Shown in pieces: positions 1-15,700 of a DNA stretch of 64,000 nucleotides (position 1 is its first letter; each line of letters begins with the position of its first letter). The DNA lies in contig OX365954.1 of NCBI GenBank assembly GCA_947247005.1, positions 6,526,001 to 6,590,000 on the forward strand. The letters run 5' to 3'. The notes beneath the pieces were generated by a model that worked only from the letters and a program-made list of their open reading frames with translations, did not search any database and had not been told where the DNA came from. Both the position numbers and the translations under genes were made by a program. This DNA comes from Spisula solida (Eukaryota > Mollusca > Bivalvia > Venerida > Mactridae).

Positions 1-606
1 GACCCAGTTTCGAACTTGACCTAATATTTAAAGAGACAAACATTGGGGCCAGAGTTTATAGAGATTAGAGATCAAAACTGTGACCTCTAGAGTGTAAAAA
101 AGCCAAATTGTGTTGTCCATGTAAGGCACAGACATCCTACATCGATAATCACAAGTGAGCCAATAACCATATTTTGAGGTTAAACTAAGAGACAGTTAAT
201 TAGAAAAACATGGTAAGTTAGACGAGCTGATGTTACTGCCCCTGGGACTGTAGACCATAAAAGACCTAATATGACTTTTGTTGTTTCATTTAGCCTCCAG
301 CATGTTACTTCATTTATCAAAGATTGATGCACTGATAGATGTGTCTGTAGTGTCTGTAGTCTCAGCACAATGCAGTCATACATTACTGATTATATAGCAA
401 GACACTTTATCTTAGCAGCAAATTATACGGTACTGCCAAGATATCCTTCAATGATGGACCGTTATCGTACAGTTTACGTACAATCACAGTCTACGACCAT
501 GTGTCAGAGTGTGTCCTCGGATCAACAACATTACCAATATATGGGAAGTTTGAAGACTTGATTACATACATTATCAACCAGACAGATGGCATGGTTATAC
601 ACTTAC
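1..606. other. intron 5 of the alpha2-delta gene (partial)
   Basis: No exon, RNA or clear repeat was recognised. Short open frames on both strands carry no family resemblance. The next alpha2-delta exon presumably lies left of the window. Confidence 0.5.
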
Positions 607-742
607 CTCCATCATAGATCTCCACAGGAATATGTACACTCGACATGTTGGCGATGATCTTTTGTTTAAACCTTTCACTTTTAACCAGCCGAGAATCATT
701 CTTCATAATATTTTTAGCTTTAAGACAGTAAAAGTCGGTTTT
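607..742 (-). CDS. CACNA2D: alpha2-delta exon 5
   Basis: Acceptor TTCGTATTTCAG, 136 bp (45 codons + 1), donor GGAG|GTAAGTG. It includes FYCLKAKNIMKND and SSVHIPVEIYDGG, the segment directly before the conserved Trp-rich block that leads into the VWA domain. The next exon should start in phase 1; none is evident down to base 1. Confidence 0.87.
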
Positions 743-3700
743 CTGAAATACGAAATTATGAAAGGGTGTCAATTTCTGCACAATCAAATCACATGATGAG
801 GTGTGACTTTAAAAAAGTCCCCTTGTTCAAAGGTAATTACAAATATTTTCCAAAAACATACAGTGTTTAGTTCACCTCAATTAAGTAACCACTTTAATTA
901 ACAAGAGCAATCAGAGACGGGTGATGCTCCCCATGGGGTGTTTTTCACAGAAAAAATGCTCAAAAAATATGTAAAAAGAGTTTATTGTTCTCTAACACTG
1001 TTTGAGTTATGGCCCCAACAAGAATTAAGTGTGAAAAATTACTAATGGGAATAACTCGAAAAATATGCATAAAAGAGTTATGGTTCTTGAGCATTGTTCC
1101 CCTCAATGAGATCTTATGATTCACCTACGAAATTTCAAATTCATATCTCTAACACTGTTTGAGAAATGACCCAGACAAGAATTTAGTTTATAGTTATAGT
1201 GCAAATCTTCCAAGGAGCATAACTGTGTGAATAATCAGCGAACCGGAACGTGCCGACGATATGCACATCTCCACTTAGTAGTGAAGCTATCCATGAAGTT
1301 TTATTAAAATCTCAGCAGTGGTTCTTGAGAAATAGCGCAGAATTTAGTATATAGTTATAGTGCAAATCTTCCAAGGGGCATAACTGTTAGAATAATCAGT
1401 GAATCAGAACTTGCCGACGATAAGCGCATCTCCACTTGGTTGTGAAGCTATCCATGAAGTTTTATTAAAATCTGAGCAGTGGTTCTTGAGAAATAGCCTG
1501 GACAAGAAAGTGTGACGGACGAACGTTCTAACGAAACGGTATTTATGTGGCTACAATGAAGACTAGTTATGCGTCTAATTTTAGCCACATAAAAGAATAT
1601 TTTAGCCACGTAAAAGAAAAATCTACTTTCGTTTTAACTTTTTTCAACTGGTTTGTCCATAAAAAGTAGCAACCTAAGTACCCATTTGTGGGCGCGGACG
1701 GACAGACGGAAAGACGCACAGATGGACACTTCGGAGACTATATGTTCCCCCGAATTTCTTAGGGGGAGCATAATAAGCCAGTATCATTGAATCCCTGTCA
1801 ACGAATGTTATATTAAATACACTGTATGTAACAGTCACCTGTTTCAATCAGTCATATTTGATGTATTTCATGAGTGGCTGTTTATTACAGGTTAGATGGT
1901 AGGTAAGATATGAAGACATCAAGCAACAAGTAACTAACTATAACTACAAGAATTGTTCGCTTATTCTCGTTTGTCACTGAATTGGTCACAAACAATCGGT
2001 TATTTCTCCGCCGAAATTTGGAAAAAAGATACTTTGGATATGTATGACCGAATAACGGCTATAGAAACAGCCTAAGAAGCAGTGAATATCAAACTGTATA
2101 CTACCTTGATATTATTATTCCAAGTATGATTGGCTGCAGCTTTTTCAGCGGCATCCACGGATCTCTGAAATATATGTATATGTAATACTTCGAATCATCC
2201 ATTATATATATAATATATTATTCTTTTACCATAGTCAAAGTTTGCCATTTATTTAACATAGATTACAAAACTTTCAACTTTCAACGACAGCTTCCTGGAT
2301 TAATGGACGATGACAAGTATTTCATTCATCAAATGTTCATGTAACAGGGGTGTCAACAGGGCCAAATTAAAAACCAGGAAAATCTTATGCGGCCGACCAT
2401 TTTTCCTAAACAAGAGGCCCTTTAAGACATTGTTTCCATAATTAACTCAGTTTTTATTCAAGAAAATCCTTCAAAGCATATTCAATTTACCATAATTTTG
2501 CCATTTCTTGAGATATTTTCATTTTGGTCAGAAGCCATTGCTCTACCAGGAATGGTAAATCCAGAATTCTGGATAAATCAGGACAGTTGACACCCCTGAT
2601 GTATTCATCAGTCAGTTGCAAGGCTGAGAAGGCTCTCCATAAATTTTAATGTTGCCAGTGATTTTAACAAAGTAGTCAGTCGTACTTAGATGCCTAAATG
2701 CAGTTTGTTTGTTTACCTACATGTACCATCAGTGTGCAAAAGTCGTTGCTACATAGGACTTAAGTATTATCAATAGATAATAGCAAAATATGAACAATTT
2801 ATAACCAAAACAATCTTTTTTAATAATTCCCAATTTCAGGAATTGCCGCGCTAAAATTTCTCAATTTTATGGGCACAGGCTGTTGTATTTTGGTCAAGAA
2901 AAATCACTGAACATTCGACCATTAATTTCTTATTAATTATTAATTGCCAGGATGACTTGGTTACCCACCAAGAACAGAATTATATAACAAGCAAGCTCAT
3001 ACTTACATTTAAAGCCTCCATTTTCTTCAATAGCATATCACCGAGAACTTTAGCATAATCATTAACCAGTTGATTAACATCCACCTTCTCAAACTTCAGT
3101 TCAAATTCACTCAGATATGAGAACCTCTTATCATTGTTGTTATAAAGCTGAAAGAGAACAGATTATATATACAAACTACATGTAGAAGAGATTATGACAC
3201 AGTAATACATGTCTCCCACAGAGGGCTGTGACTGCAGTAACAAAGCGGCCACTATAATTATGCTCCCCCCCCTCCACCCGAAGAATTTCTTGGAGCATAA
3301 AAATCATCCAACCTACATTTACTGACAATATGCACAACTAGGCTATTTCTATTTTGTGTGTCCTTTTTGGTGCCTTTTGTGCTTGGCTGTTTCTGTAGAG
3401 TGCTGCATTCAATGTCTGATTTTTCATTATCTATTCGGTACTAAGTATAATATGTGATGTTTTATGGAAATTTGACCAATGGTTAAGGAGAACTGGAGTG
3501 GATAAATCTGTGACACCCATCCATCCAGCACAAAATCAACATGTCTTCCCCACTATGAGTTGGAGACATATTAGGTCAAGCATGCAAACACTTGTAAGGG
3601 ACGTGAATGGGGGTAAGACTTCAACATTTTGACAAATTGATGATAACAGACAATGAAAAATCAAAGGTATAAAAACAAAATTCACTGGATCTTTTCATAC

Positions 3701-6700
3701 TTCAGAATAAATTCAGTTTTGTTTTCAGACTCCAGTTTTTGCTCTACAATAATGATAGCTTGTAGAAAACAAATAAAATAGAAGTAATAATGTGTACTCA
3801 CATTTAAAACAAACTCATAATTAGTCACTTCATCAAATTGTTTTCTCAAAGAATTTGATAATGCACCAGACCATCCAGATATACTGAAATAGAAATCAAT
3901 ATTAGAGAATAACACATTAGGCAATAGGAAAAAATAACCTTATTATTGTATTAAAGGCCATTTTTTCCATTATTTTGTTCCCTTCAAAGACACCTTGTAA
4001 TAATGAATTTAATCTCATAGAACTCGGCCATTATTCATCGTTAATAGGTAAACAAGCAGTTTTGGGTGGTTTGATGCCAAAAATAGCTTTAAACCGGTAG
4101 GGGACTTCTGTATTGCTTGCAATTCTTAATGACTTATTCATTACGTCATATCTTGATTTGTTCAATTACGTCATTTTACTTATTGAAACTGCATGGGTCA
4201 CTCGTCTTAAGGTTTTCAGAGTTTTTGTTGCTGAAATCGGGCCTTTCAACGTTTTAATACTGTTACTTAACTTTTGAGACTAAAGGCTGCTAAAACTATG
4301 TAGTTCAGCAGTTTTACTGTTGTAACTAGGTCATTCAGCGTAGGCTTTCTGCCTTTTGTTTGCTGAATCCTTTCTTTTCAGCTTTTAAACAATGAGACAA
4401 GGGGCGTTTATATTTTCTTGGTCGGTAGTGTGTTGGGCACTTCTTCGTTTTAAGATTTCTTACAGCTAAAGTGTGGCATTATAGTCCTTTTGCTGTGGAA
4501 ACTGGGTCATTTAGCTAGTTACAATTTATTGTACTTTTCGATAGCTTGGACTTGGGCGGATCTGCGCTTGTTTAGTTGGGCATTGTGTCTTTATATGTTT
4601 TATGTTTCCTGTGCTCGGTTGGTTCAGTTGGGCATTGTGCTTTGTGTGTTTTAAAGTTTTCTGTGCTCGGCTGGTTAAGTTGAGTGCTGCCTTCCCTGTC
4701 TGACTTAATATAAATTTTTTGGGTCTTTAGAGTGATCACCTATGTATGAGGCTGAATGAAGTGTAAGTCTTTAGAGTGATCACCTATGAATGAGGCTGAA
4801 TGAAGCGCATGTTTTTAGACTGATCGTCCATGTTTGAGGCTGAATGAAGTGTAAGTCTTTAGAGTGATCACCTATGTATGAGGCTGAATGAAGCGCATGT
4901 CTTTATACTGGTCGTTCATGTATGAGGCTGAATGAAGTGTATGTAATTGTACATACTTACAATATAAACAAAGTGCATACTATATTTTATAGAGGGACAA
5001 TGGTTACATATTTCTATTTGCAAGACAAAATACATGCACAAGTTTTGGACAGTGACATCTATTATGTCAAATGTAACAACTTACATTTTGTCATCATATT
5101 GTCTAAGTGTCATACATCAAAATGGTTATAACATAAATACGTGGGTAGATTCAAAAGTAATGTCACTGTTCCACTGGTGAGTTTATTTGTTGGCGTACTT
5201 TAATAAAATTTATATCAAAATGTGAAGTAATTCAATTCTGATTAATATCATTTGTGTCATATTGTTTGAATGTTAAAATAGCATTATATAGACATTCAAA
5301 ATATACAACTGACGTCACGTCGCCGCACACGAAAATGACGTTATTTTGCCGGCGTATAACTACAGTTCATGAGACATGGGTGTATTTATATGACCCTGGT
5401 TCAAGACATGCCTGTAACAATGTGTTTTCCTCACTACATAAAGACTCTGGTATGTAAATGTGTTTAAAAAATGGGTGAACAGACATGAGCACTGTATAGA
5501 ACATCAATGACGATACTTTGAAAGGGAATGATGTAAGAAACGTCAAAATTTGTGTACGAGGTCGATAACGTCATTTGCTTGCGGCGATGTCCTTAAGTAG
5601 GCTTCCTATGTACACGTATATCTCAATAACAAATAATTGCATTGTTAATGAGTTATGAAATTTGGCGATTATATTGGAAATAGATTAATGTAGCTGTGTG
5701 TAAAATTGCGTTGTTTTATTTAAATTATGCACGATTTTACAGCACCAGTGACATTACTTTTGGATCTGCCCACGTATTTATATTAACTTAATAATTTTAG
5801 GGGTAGATTCAATTCAAAACTTCAAAGAAATAAAAAAAGACTGTTAAAAGTTTCACTTAACGACAATGTTAATTTATCAACAACATGATCAAAAGGAAAC
5901 ACTCCAGATACATTGTACAAGAACCAAAGTGCACAGGAAATAGTCACTACCATTTAGTGATATAATATGACATATCTTACAGAAAATTTTAAAGTGTGCA
6001 TGATTTTATTATTAGATGGACATGGCTATTTGTAATGTGCTTTTGATAATTCTTGTGTTTGGATATGTTTCAGGGAAAGTAACTAGGGATATAGTTTTAA
6101 CTAAACATGCATGTGACAACAGTGGTTTTTCTTTCCAAACCGCTTTCCACAAATATTCACCACTATCTTTACAGGACGTTTTCACTGACGTAAAATCAAT
6201 CTCGTCAGTAAAAGCAATTCTGCCGATCGATGAGAGGGCGTGGATATCTGAGTACGCGATATTGTCACCTATATTTAGCTATACTGGATGTACTGAATTG
6301 TCAAAAATCCTAGGAAACAACACAAGTAATGTGAAAACATTCATAAAACAACCACAAGGCAGTTTATATAATTGTTTCCGGGACTGTGCCACATCGGTTT
6401 CTACAGATACCGAAAATCTCTATATTGGATTGTCTAATACCACTTGTTATTGCGTGCTTCGCTTTTCAGTGGAACTGACTGTGGAGAACAGGTACTGCAG
6501 TGAACACCAACCAGGTACCAGCAGTGAACATCAGCCAGGTACCAGCAACTATTTATCCGTGTTTAATACGAAGGCAGGCTTCCAGTATCCAGACATTGAC
6601 AACTATGTTACATACTTCCAGCTGTGTCAATATGTTGTAACAACTGCTTGGGATGGGGTCACTGCTTTTCTATATGGTCTTTGTAGTTTACCAGTAAATG

Positions 6701-9700
6701 GTGTATTATGTGACAGAGGAAATCCCTTGCGCGGACATTCAGCAAACTGCTCTTATTCCATCAGTACTACGCTGTGCATCGTTCAACAACAGCCAATAGA
6801 TAGGTCTCATGCCAGATACCTATGTGGTGAAGATTATGGGAAGTTAGAATCCTGGTTAGGCATCAAGGATATTTACAAACATTACCATGGTGACTCAGAC
6901 AAGCAGTACCTTCTAGGTGGATACCGGCATTTGTTTGTGTTTGATTCAAAGCGAAACAATACACAATGTATAACTCTTATACATAAGGCAGACAATCTAT
7001 TTGTGGGAACTGCAACCTGTAATAGCGCTATGGGATATGTTTGTAACGAGTATGACATGAGACTAGAAATATTTTACACAACGCTCATTTTCATAGGTGT
7101 AGCTGGGATACTAACTTATTTTGTTTTAGCTACTATCGTAATATTAGTTAAAGTAAAAGTATATGACAAAAAGCCACAAAATACATCACAAGGTAATTCT
7201 ATACAAGCAGGCACAGCAAGTACATCTAGCATCAACAGGAGCAGTAGTCAACCCAGCGGAAGTACAGGCGGAGGTCTTGTTCCAGGAAGTATCTTGAACT
7301 CAGGGTTCGTTTCAGGCCGTATTAATAACTCGGGTCAGGTTTCAGGCCGTATCAATAACTCGGGTCAGGTTTCAGGACGTATTATGAACTCAGGCCAGGT
7401 TTCAGGCCGTATTATGAACTCGGGCCAGGTTTCAGGACGTATTATAAACTCGGGTCAAGTTTCAGGACGTATCAAAAACTCTGTTCCAATGACGGTAGTC
7501 AATAGTGGTGCAGTTTCAGGGCAAATCGGACATCTACAGTCTTCAAATTAATGTTTTAAAGTGCTCAACTAGCTCGAATTCTTATATCTTTTAAACTGAT
7601 AGATGTTAATAAGACTGACTTTATGAATCTCATTATTATACTAGGCCCAAATCAGGTTCACAAGTCGCCAGGCTTCAGGCTAGTATATTACTTTGTTAGT
7701 ATGAAGACTGCATTTAACAATTAATTGGTGAGTGGTCAAGGGTATTACTATAGTGCGTCTAGGATAATGTGAAAGGCGGGCAAATTTGGTATAGTCCACA
7801 AAGGTGGATTACAATTATGTGCACCAATTATTAGTGATGTTTTGAGTATAATACTGACCTTATCTGTTTATTTGAGTGATTTGTGAAACCAATTTTGCCA
7901 CAGTTGACCAAACCGATTCATGTTTGTAAATATCACATTATCCTGGGCGGACTATAGTTTATCAGTGTGTCAGGACTACCCAGTCAAATAATCCTGACAC
8001 CTGGCCAACCAACACTTACATACATGTATCTCACAACCTGGAACTAGCTATGCCAAGCTTCAAGCAATGGAGAAATACGAACACCATTTTAACAACTTTG
8101 GTATGTAATGGCTTGGGATTGAACCCGACACCTCTCACACTCAAAGTGGTCTCGCTACCACTAGGCTAAAGGGGCGGGCCTTTGTTATTCGTAACAATAT
8201 ATATGTTTTATTGCATTTTGAATTTTAATTCATGACAGCATAATAGTTACGTGGCATTGTTATTTCATAGCATCATTGTTATTGTGTGATATCGTTGTTT
8301 TATATCATGACATTGTTATTACTGTGTGACATTGTTAATCCATATCATGACATGGTTATTTCATATCATGACATTGTTATTTCATATCATGACATTGTTA
8401 TTTAACTCATTTTTTTACTGCATGACATTGTTATTACTACATGACATTGTTATTACTGCATGCCATTGTTATTTCATTACATCATGATTACTTTATGGCA
8501 TTGTTATTATTAATTAATAAATCAACAAAATTATAATTCGGCATCATTATTTCATGAGTGTAAAAGGGGCCATAATTCTTGCAAAAAGTAGGATGGAATT
8601 AAGTTTCTTGCTTTGGTATTGATGTTCAACAAGTGTTGAAATATTCAAAGCAACAGCTTTGACAGTGTAGGAGAAAAGTTAACCTTAACATAAAACATAA
8701 GTCTGAAACAGGCAACACGCCCATCAAGTTAAATGACACTAACTTGTCTTTTTCTCTCAAAAAAATCAGATGAGCTAAGAACGGCACCGCATTCTAATGG
8801 TACTCTTTGCCTGCTTGCTATTAGAGTGTATACTGAGTACTAAGTGTGCTGTATGCATGTAGATCTACCTATATCACTAGTGTTTAACCTGAGTCAATTA
8901 CACCAGCATCTGCATGTTGACATTACCTAAAAATTAACCTACTTAATGTACAAGTGTCAACACGGATGTTAATGTAATACACATAATTATGTTTAAAGTT
9001 TATTTAACACAGCCACTCCAATACAGAAAATATTGATAAAACTATACTCTAGATATTTATTTATCATATATATTATATATATATATCTTTTTTATAAGTA
9101 AAAGTTACAAGGCTGGTTTTACAACTGGGGATGTAACAGTAAGGATAGAGTAATATAGGAGTGGTGCCTATGGGTATATAATACCACCACTATGTATTGA
9201 ATGAAGTCTAGTCTGACAAGTTTTACTGTACATTGTAAGTGGTTCTAATTATCTGATTCTGACATTTATTGAAAGAATTTAGCACCTACTTACAAAGTTA
9301 TCCCACTATAGTATAATCTACTAGACCTCATGAACCTGTTATGATGAAATGTGACAGACACATTGTCAGCTATCACCTCAAGCAATCATTATAATGTAAC
9401 ATATATACATATATAACCAACATCATACTAGTGTTTGTTAAACCTCAAGTGGTCAATTTTGGCTCTTTAATAGAGATCTTTTTCAAATTTTGGTTTGAAT
9501 TAAGAGAAATAGTTCAATTATAACAAAATACAATCTTGACTACATTGTATTCATGTATTTTATAATATTTGTCACCAATTAGGCGAATGCTGTTTTCGAT
9601 TACGATGCTCTAATAATAGTAATATGACTCTTGATTACTAACTAAACGATGGCAAACAAGCAATCTTAAAATTTATCTAAAATGGAGTCAGGGTACATTG

Positions 9701-12700
9701 TACATCAAAGGCATTTTAAGATTAAACATTACAAATAGAGTAAACATATCCCCAGGTAAAATATAATTACAAAACATGCAGAGATCCCAATCAGTATATC
9801 AACCCAAGCAGATAAGGGCAACAACAACATCCACAGCAGTGATTGTGTGGATCAATAATCTAGCAGCAAGATGGTTGATCAATATTACAAAGTTACCAGG
9901 AGTCCCAGTGTTATATAATCAACACCAGATGGCCTCTCAGACAATACTCACTACATAGTAAAGCTTCTGTCTCAACTCTTATATGTAATCAGTTAATTAT
10001 ACACAGATTTTATAACACCACACTAGCACTCTGTGTTGTTAATCAATGATAAAAATTATCAGAACAAAATATGGCCAGAAAAAAACAGAACTAAAATCTA
10101 ATCGGGGTATAATATGACTGAGCCTTTGACCCCTGACATTTCTGAACCTAGATTCGGACAGCAGGTCAACTTTTTTTTAAATTAAAGTCTTTTAGCTATA
10201 GCTAAAAACTAGATTATAGTACAAACTACACAGGGGAGAGGGGGTAAGGTAATTATTATCAAACAATACAAATATGAGGCAGGCAGTGGCAGACATTACA
10301 TTATGAACATATTCGTTAATTAATCAATTCACCTGACTGAGCCTCATGTAGTATTATTGGGCAAGTTTCAAACATTTTTCTGTCCCATGCATGCAATATT
10401 ACAACAAAAACATCCTACATGTAACATACAGACCAAAGTTTAATGAGAGTCAGGTCTACCGGGGTATATACAAACACCATACAGAATTGATCAATATGTA
10501 ACAAGGTTTAAGAACCGGCATTTAGCTTTCAAACTTCAATGCTATATTTTATAAAAATCATATAGATTAATTTCTATGTTAATAAATAAATTAATAAGAC
10601 TTTAATAACTAACTTCACCAAAATGCACTTTATAGCCTCAAGCTAAAAGTCAGACTCTTATTAGATAAGATCTGTGGTTTTAAATAATTATGATCCATAA
10701 TTTACACATGGCAACATAATGTCTACTGATAAGAATCTAAGAGCAGACCAAGTATTGTTTCTAGAAACTGCCCATGGTCTAATATATTGTTTATAGTCTT
10801 TAGAATTGTCACTTAGTGATCTTTATCAAAACTTAATATGTTAATATTTTATATAATAAATGGAGACTTTTGATTGGCTAAGAACAATCAGGTATGTTGA
10901 AATAATCTTCTGTATGTTTGAAATAATGTTTTGTTGAATTAGTCTTAAATTATGAATTGAACAGTTAACATCTACACTTAAATAAATTGGTGTTAGCTTA
11001 TAGTCATCTGGTTACTAATACTTAATTCATCTGGTTTTTAAAGTAATAGAAGTTGTTATCATTGGAACTGTTGAATACATGTAAAGAAATAAATGAAGAA
11101 AACTTAAATGGGACTTGTCGTTGTAACATTATAACATGGTTATAATATTGTTGAAAGAGTCAACATTGGAGAACTATTTCATACTCATTGGAGAACTACT
11201 TGGTACACATTGGAGATGCTAATACAACATAGTACATCTACCATTACTGATGTACTATAGCCAACATCACAACATTAGCTTTAAGCTAAACATTTGAGAA
11301 CACTGCACGACTGGAGGTTTGGAATACAACAACACGAGGTTACGGGTGGTGATCGACTAAGACACACTAAGCGAGTTTCCCCACAAATAGCGCGACAGTC
11401 GACGCCTCCGCCCAACCTCCGGTCACAGCTGTTTATGGAGGAGAATCCAACGGTATACAAGATCCAACAAAATCGAGGGATGCCAAATAACCAAAATTGA
11501 AGAAAATCAACATTGAAACGTTTGGGTCGATTTAGATGAGAGGTGCATACGATAACATGTACCAGTATAATGAGGGACAACCTTTCGTGAGAAGTACATA
11601 TTACAACCAAATCCGGTGGAACAGAGGAAGCCGAGAACTGCCAATATTAAAAGTGCTATAGAATGAACTGTTGCTATTGAAGTTATCCACACACAGTTGG
11701 TAAGTGGAAATCATTATTTTGTGCTAATATCTTTATTGTTGCAAGGTTCAGCAGTTGCTATTTACAAAAGTTGTTTTCTGTTATACAGTATTATTTCTGT
11801 TATACACTTGTTATTTACTTGTTATCACTATAGATTTTAATATAGTCCAATATAGGTGAATTTTGTTTCATCCAATTATATATTATTTACAGATACCATA
11901 ATTTTTCATTAAATTTGTGCACATATATTTTCATTGTGTTAAAATTTTAACTGAATATCAGATATTAAGTATATATCTTGAAGGCGAGAGTAAAATTTTG
12001 TCAGGTTCTGATAAATTTCATGGAAAATTGAAGTTTTTGCTTACAATAGTACAAAGTAATTATTATTAGATTATTGATAACAGTAATTTTTCAAGAAGTT
12101 ATACATACTTCTTTGCAAGTAATTAGTTTAATACTTAGCGATAACAGTTTGACAATTTCAATTTTATAGTACTTTAGAGAAAAAACAGCTTAAAATGGCT
12201 CCATGTAAGACGAATTGGCAGGGTTCTTAACAAGTAATTGTTCTACTGTACGCATCATATATTTGAACAACCCTCTGTTTTCCCCAGTGTCTCCTTTAGA
12301 CCTAAAATGATAGCAAGTTAGTGCTCCTAGACTATCTTGTGTTAGTGAAAACATAGTTTACAAGGTATTCAAGTCCTCTATAAATCAATGAAACTTGCAG
12401 TGTAATGCACTGAAACTGTTTTAAGAACGTTTGAAATTTTTAGACTCATTTAAGACTCAAAAAGGTCCTTACGTCTGCCCCTATCCTGTCCTTCCAAAAT
12501 TTTACCATCTTCCCATATTGGTGACTGTAGGCTTTAAGCCGTCCCAATTTGATTATAGTGGTATAAGGAATATATGGTAGCTTATGGTGGCAGAGAGTAA
12601 AATGGCCAAGTAACCAGATGACTAAATATGGTAGGGTTGGCACCGGTTGAAGCTGTCAATGGTATCGGCCATACCTTGCTAACTCTCCATTCACAGTGTA

Positions 12701-15700
12701 TACTGATCACCTATCAGACAAGTGGATAAAGCAAATTAAGAAATTTGGTGGACGCCATGGTAGATGGGCACGGCATCTGCATCCCACAAATTCCAGATTG
12801 TCCACAATTCTTTATCTGCTTAATGGAAATACTGATGGTCTTTCAGGGTATACATACCCTGAGAATGGTAAACTATGGGAATTAATTCTGTTGCCATTGA
12901 TGATAATTGTTACCAACATGATAAGCCAGAGCACTTGGTTGTGTAACCCTCATTAATGGTCATGATCAGAACCCATTACCACCATCAGTTGATCCAGCCA
13001 CATTACACACTGAAGCAACACCAAAACATCAAACAGAACCACCAGACTCACAAAATAAACGGTTTCCTCCACAGCACAGAACATAAGTTGCTATTTGAAC
13101 ATCAGAATCACAGAACATACCTTGGCACAAAGACATCTAAATAGATACAATTTATTGATGCAGAGATGACATGACATTCACTTGGGTTTGTTAAATACGC
13201 ATTGGTCAACGGCCTTTACTCGAACTCTATAAAGTGTGTCAAACAATTCTTGTTTAGAATTTGTGCCAAAATTTGTCAAAGTGGTTCAATATTTGTTCAT
13301 AACCCTAGAATTCAGATTTAAATTGTTGTATGCAGTATATTAGATTATTATTTCGCTTAATCATATGTCGCTGGTATTTGAGGTAATGATGATGTACAAG
13401 TATTTTGTATCAAACTTGTGTTTAACGGATGAAACAATCAATTTACCTATTGTTACCTTTATTAAAAGTAAATTCCAAAGATTTTAGTAAATAAGAGATA
13501 GCAACTGTGGTTTTGCAGAAGTAAAGATGTTTCATAGAGTTTTGATTTTCACAATACCATTACATATTGTATTTGCTGAGTAATTGACTAAATGTGATTT
13601 CAAGGTACTTATTTAGATAGATGAACAGATTCTATAGACACTGGACCTACAAAGAAGTAATATATGTGTTGTGCTGTGCTGTGAACAATGTCATATGAAA
13701 TGATATTATATTTGATAACATACGGAAATGTTATTACGAACAGGTGATGAAGAACTAGAGAGAATGAAACGAATGATGAGACGAAATCATTCAGAGACAT
13801 AATAAGGTTGCAAAAGTAGTTGCATGTTATAGCAGAAAAAAAAAATTAGATATTATATATGTGGTAGTTAGAATAAAATAATAATACGGCTGATCCCATA
13901 ATGTCAAATAATACTCGATTGATCAGTTGTCAGCAAAGTTGCAAAACGGGTACAATCATCATGGATGAATTGTAGGAAAAATATATAGGTAATTATACAG
14001 CTGATCCCAAAATGTCGCATAAAACTAGATTGATCAGTTGTCCGAAAAGTTGCAAAAATGAGTATAATCATGTTGAATGATTGGTGAGATAAAACAAAAT
14101 ATGGTAATGATACTGCTGGCCCCCAAGGTTGCATAATACTAGATTTGGTCAGTTAGTCCGAAAAGTTGCACAAAGTGTGTATACAAAGAGTGTATATTAA
14201 AAAAAAAAAATAAGTAATGATACTGGTGATCCCCAAGGTTGCATAATACTCGATTTGATCATGCAGTTAGTCCGATAAGTTGAAAAAGGCAGAGAAAAGT
14301 TGCAAAAGGCAACAGTAATAGAAATTATGAAATTAATAGATATTGCACAGTTTAGCCAGAGTTGTTGCAGAAAGCAAAACTATTAGAATTGTACAAGACT
14401 CATATTATGTTTATTGTTATTAAATATGTCTATAATTTTTGTTTATATCAGAATGCAATCAGATAGATTGTTAATGCCAGGCAGAGGCATGACTGTATGT
14501 ACATTTGTAATTAATGTATGTTAAATACAGGTGAATTTTAATGAAGTACATTATCTGATCATTGGATTTTCACATTTTAGTCATTCATTTAAGTATGCAG
14601 TTTTTCATAAACATAAGTCATAATTGTTTGACTATTTATTTACTGCTTTTACATTTTCTTAATGTATAATTATTGCAGGTGAATTTCAATTTAGATAGTA
14701 CAATTTTTATTTTCACATAAAGCCATATGCTTCAGGGCAAATTCTTCAAACATAAATTAAGGCTTATAAGTAATGGATCCAGAAATTTTAATGATTATTG
14801 TATGTGAAATAATGCCTTGATAATACTGTTGGTATTATTGCAAGTGAAATGTGGTTGACTTATCATAATCATGCATATAATTTTTTTAAAAAGTTATTTT
14901 GGTATCATTTCAAGTGGTTTGTTTAGTTGGCTCGCGACTAGTGGCAAATAGTTGTGAGCTGGCTATTCAGATTCAATTGAATTTTCAAATGAATTGTTTA
15001 ATTGGCTTTTGACCAGTTGCCAATGGTTATGAGTTGATTACTCAGTTCTTTGATAAAGAAAAGTTAAATAGATTTTACATTGCCACTTTGAATATATTGG
15101 TAGCATCACAAACTGGGAAAATCCAGAATGTTAGGACATGGTTACAATGAACTGTTGAAATTTGGAAAACTTCAAAACATTCCAGTTTCAGCCTTGCTGG
15201 GACACTATGTTTCTAACTCTAACATTTATGGAATTAGCACAATGTATTCGATGTGTGTGTCTAAGAATGTATTTAAATAAGAAAATTTTGACCAAAATAG
15301 GTCATTAGTTTTAGAAATATGCATTTGAGAAGTCAACACCATGCAAAAGAAAATATTTTAATAATTGCCTGGTGCACAGTATTTGGGCAAATTGTGTTAG
15401 CATCAAGGTCAAAAAATAAAGTTTAATATTTTTATGTCAAATCAAGTGTTTTATATGAGTACATGTATCTATTTTATTGGTTAATTTAAAAAACGTCATT
15501 CCCGTTAATAGTTTTTGTGAAATTTAGCATTTTGTACGGCTGATCAGCTAAGGGGACGGACGTTACATAGAAATACAAATCTGCAAATATTTTTTTAATA
15601 AACATGTTTGTTTCATAATTAAACCATATTAATTATTTTCTGGACACCAACTTTTAAGCAAGTACAAAAAAATTCCTGCAGATTTAGATTTTTATGAGTT

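Noticed and set aside
180..383. Minus-strand frame as alpha2-delta exon 6
   Set aside because: It lacks the conserved Trp-rich segment and FGS/FGxA block expected after exon 5, and no acceptor in the right phase was seen.
8110..8181. Functional tRNA gene
   Set aside because: A and B boxes are present, but a full cloverleaf with acceptor stem and anticodon arm could not be built; better read as a SINE head. The tRNA-like segment at 45668-45729 fails the same test.
11281..11610. Opposite-strand frames at the 5' LTR end, one repeated at 19684
   Set aside because: The plus frame recurs because the LTR recurs; no gag or envelope motif is visible.
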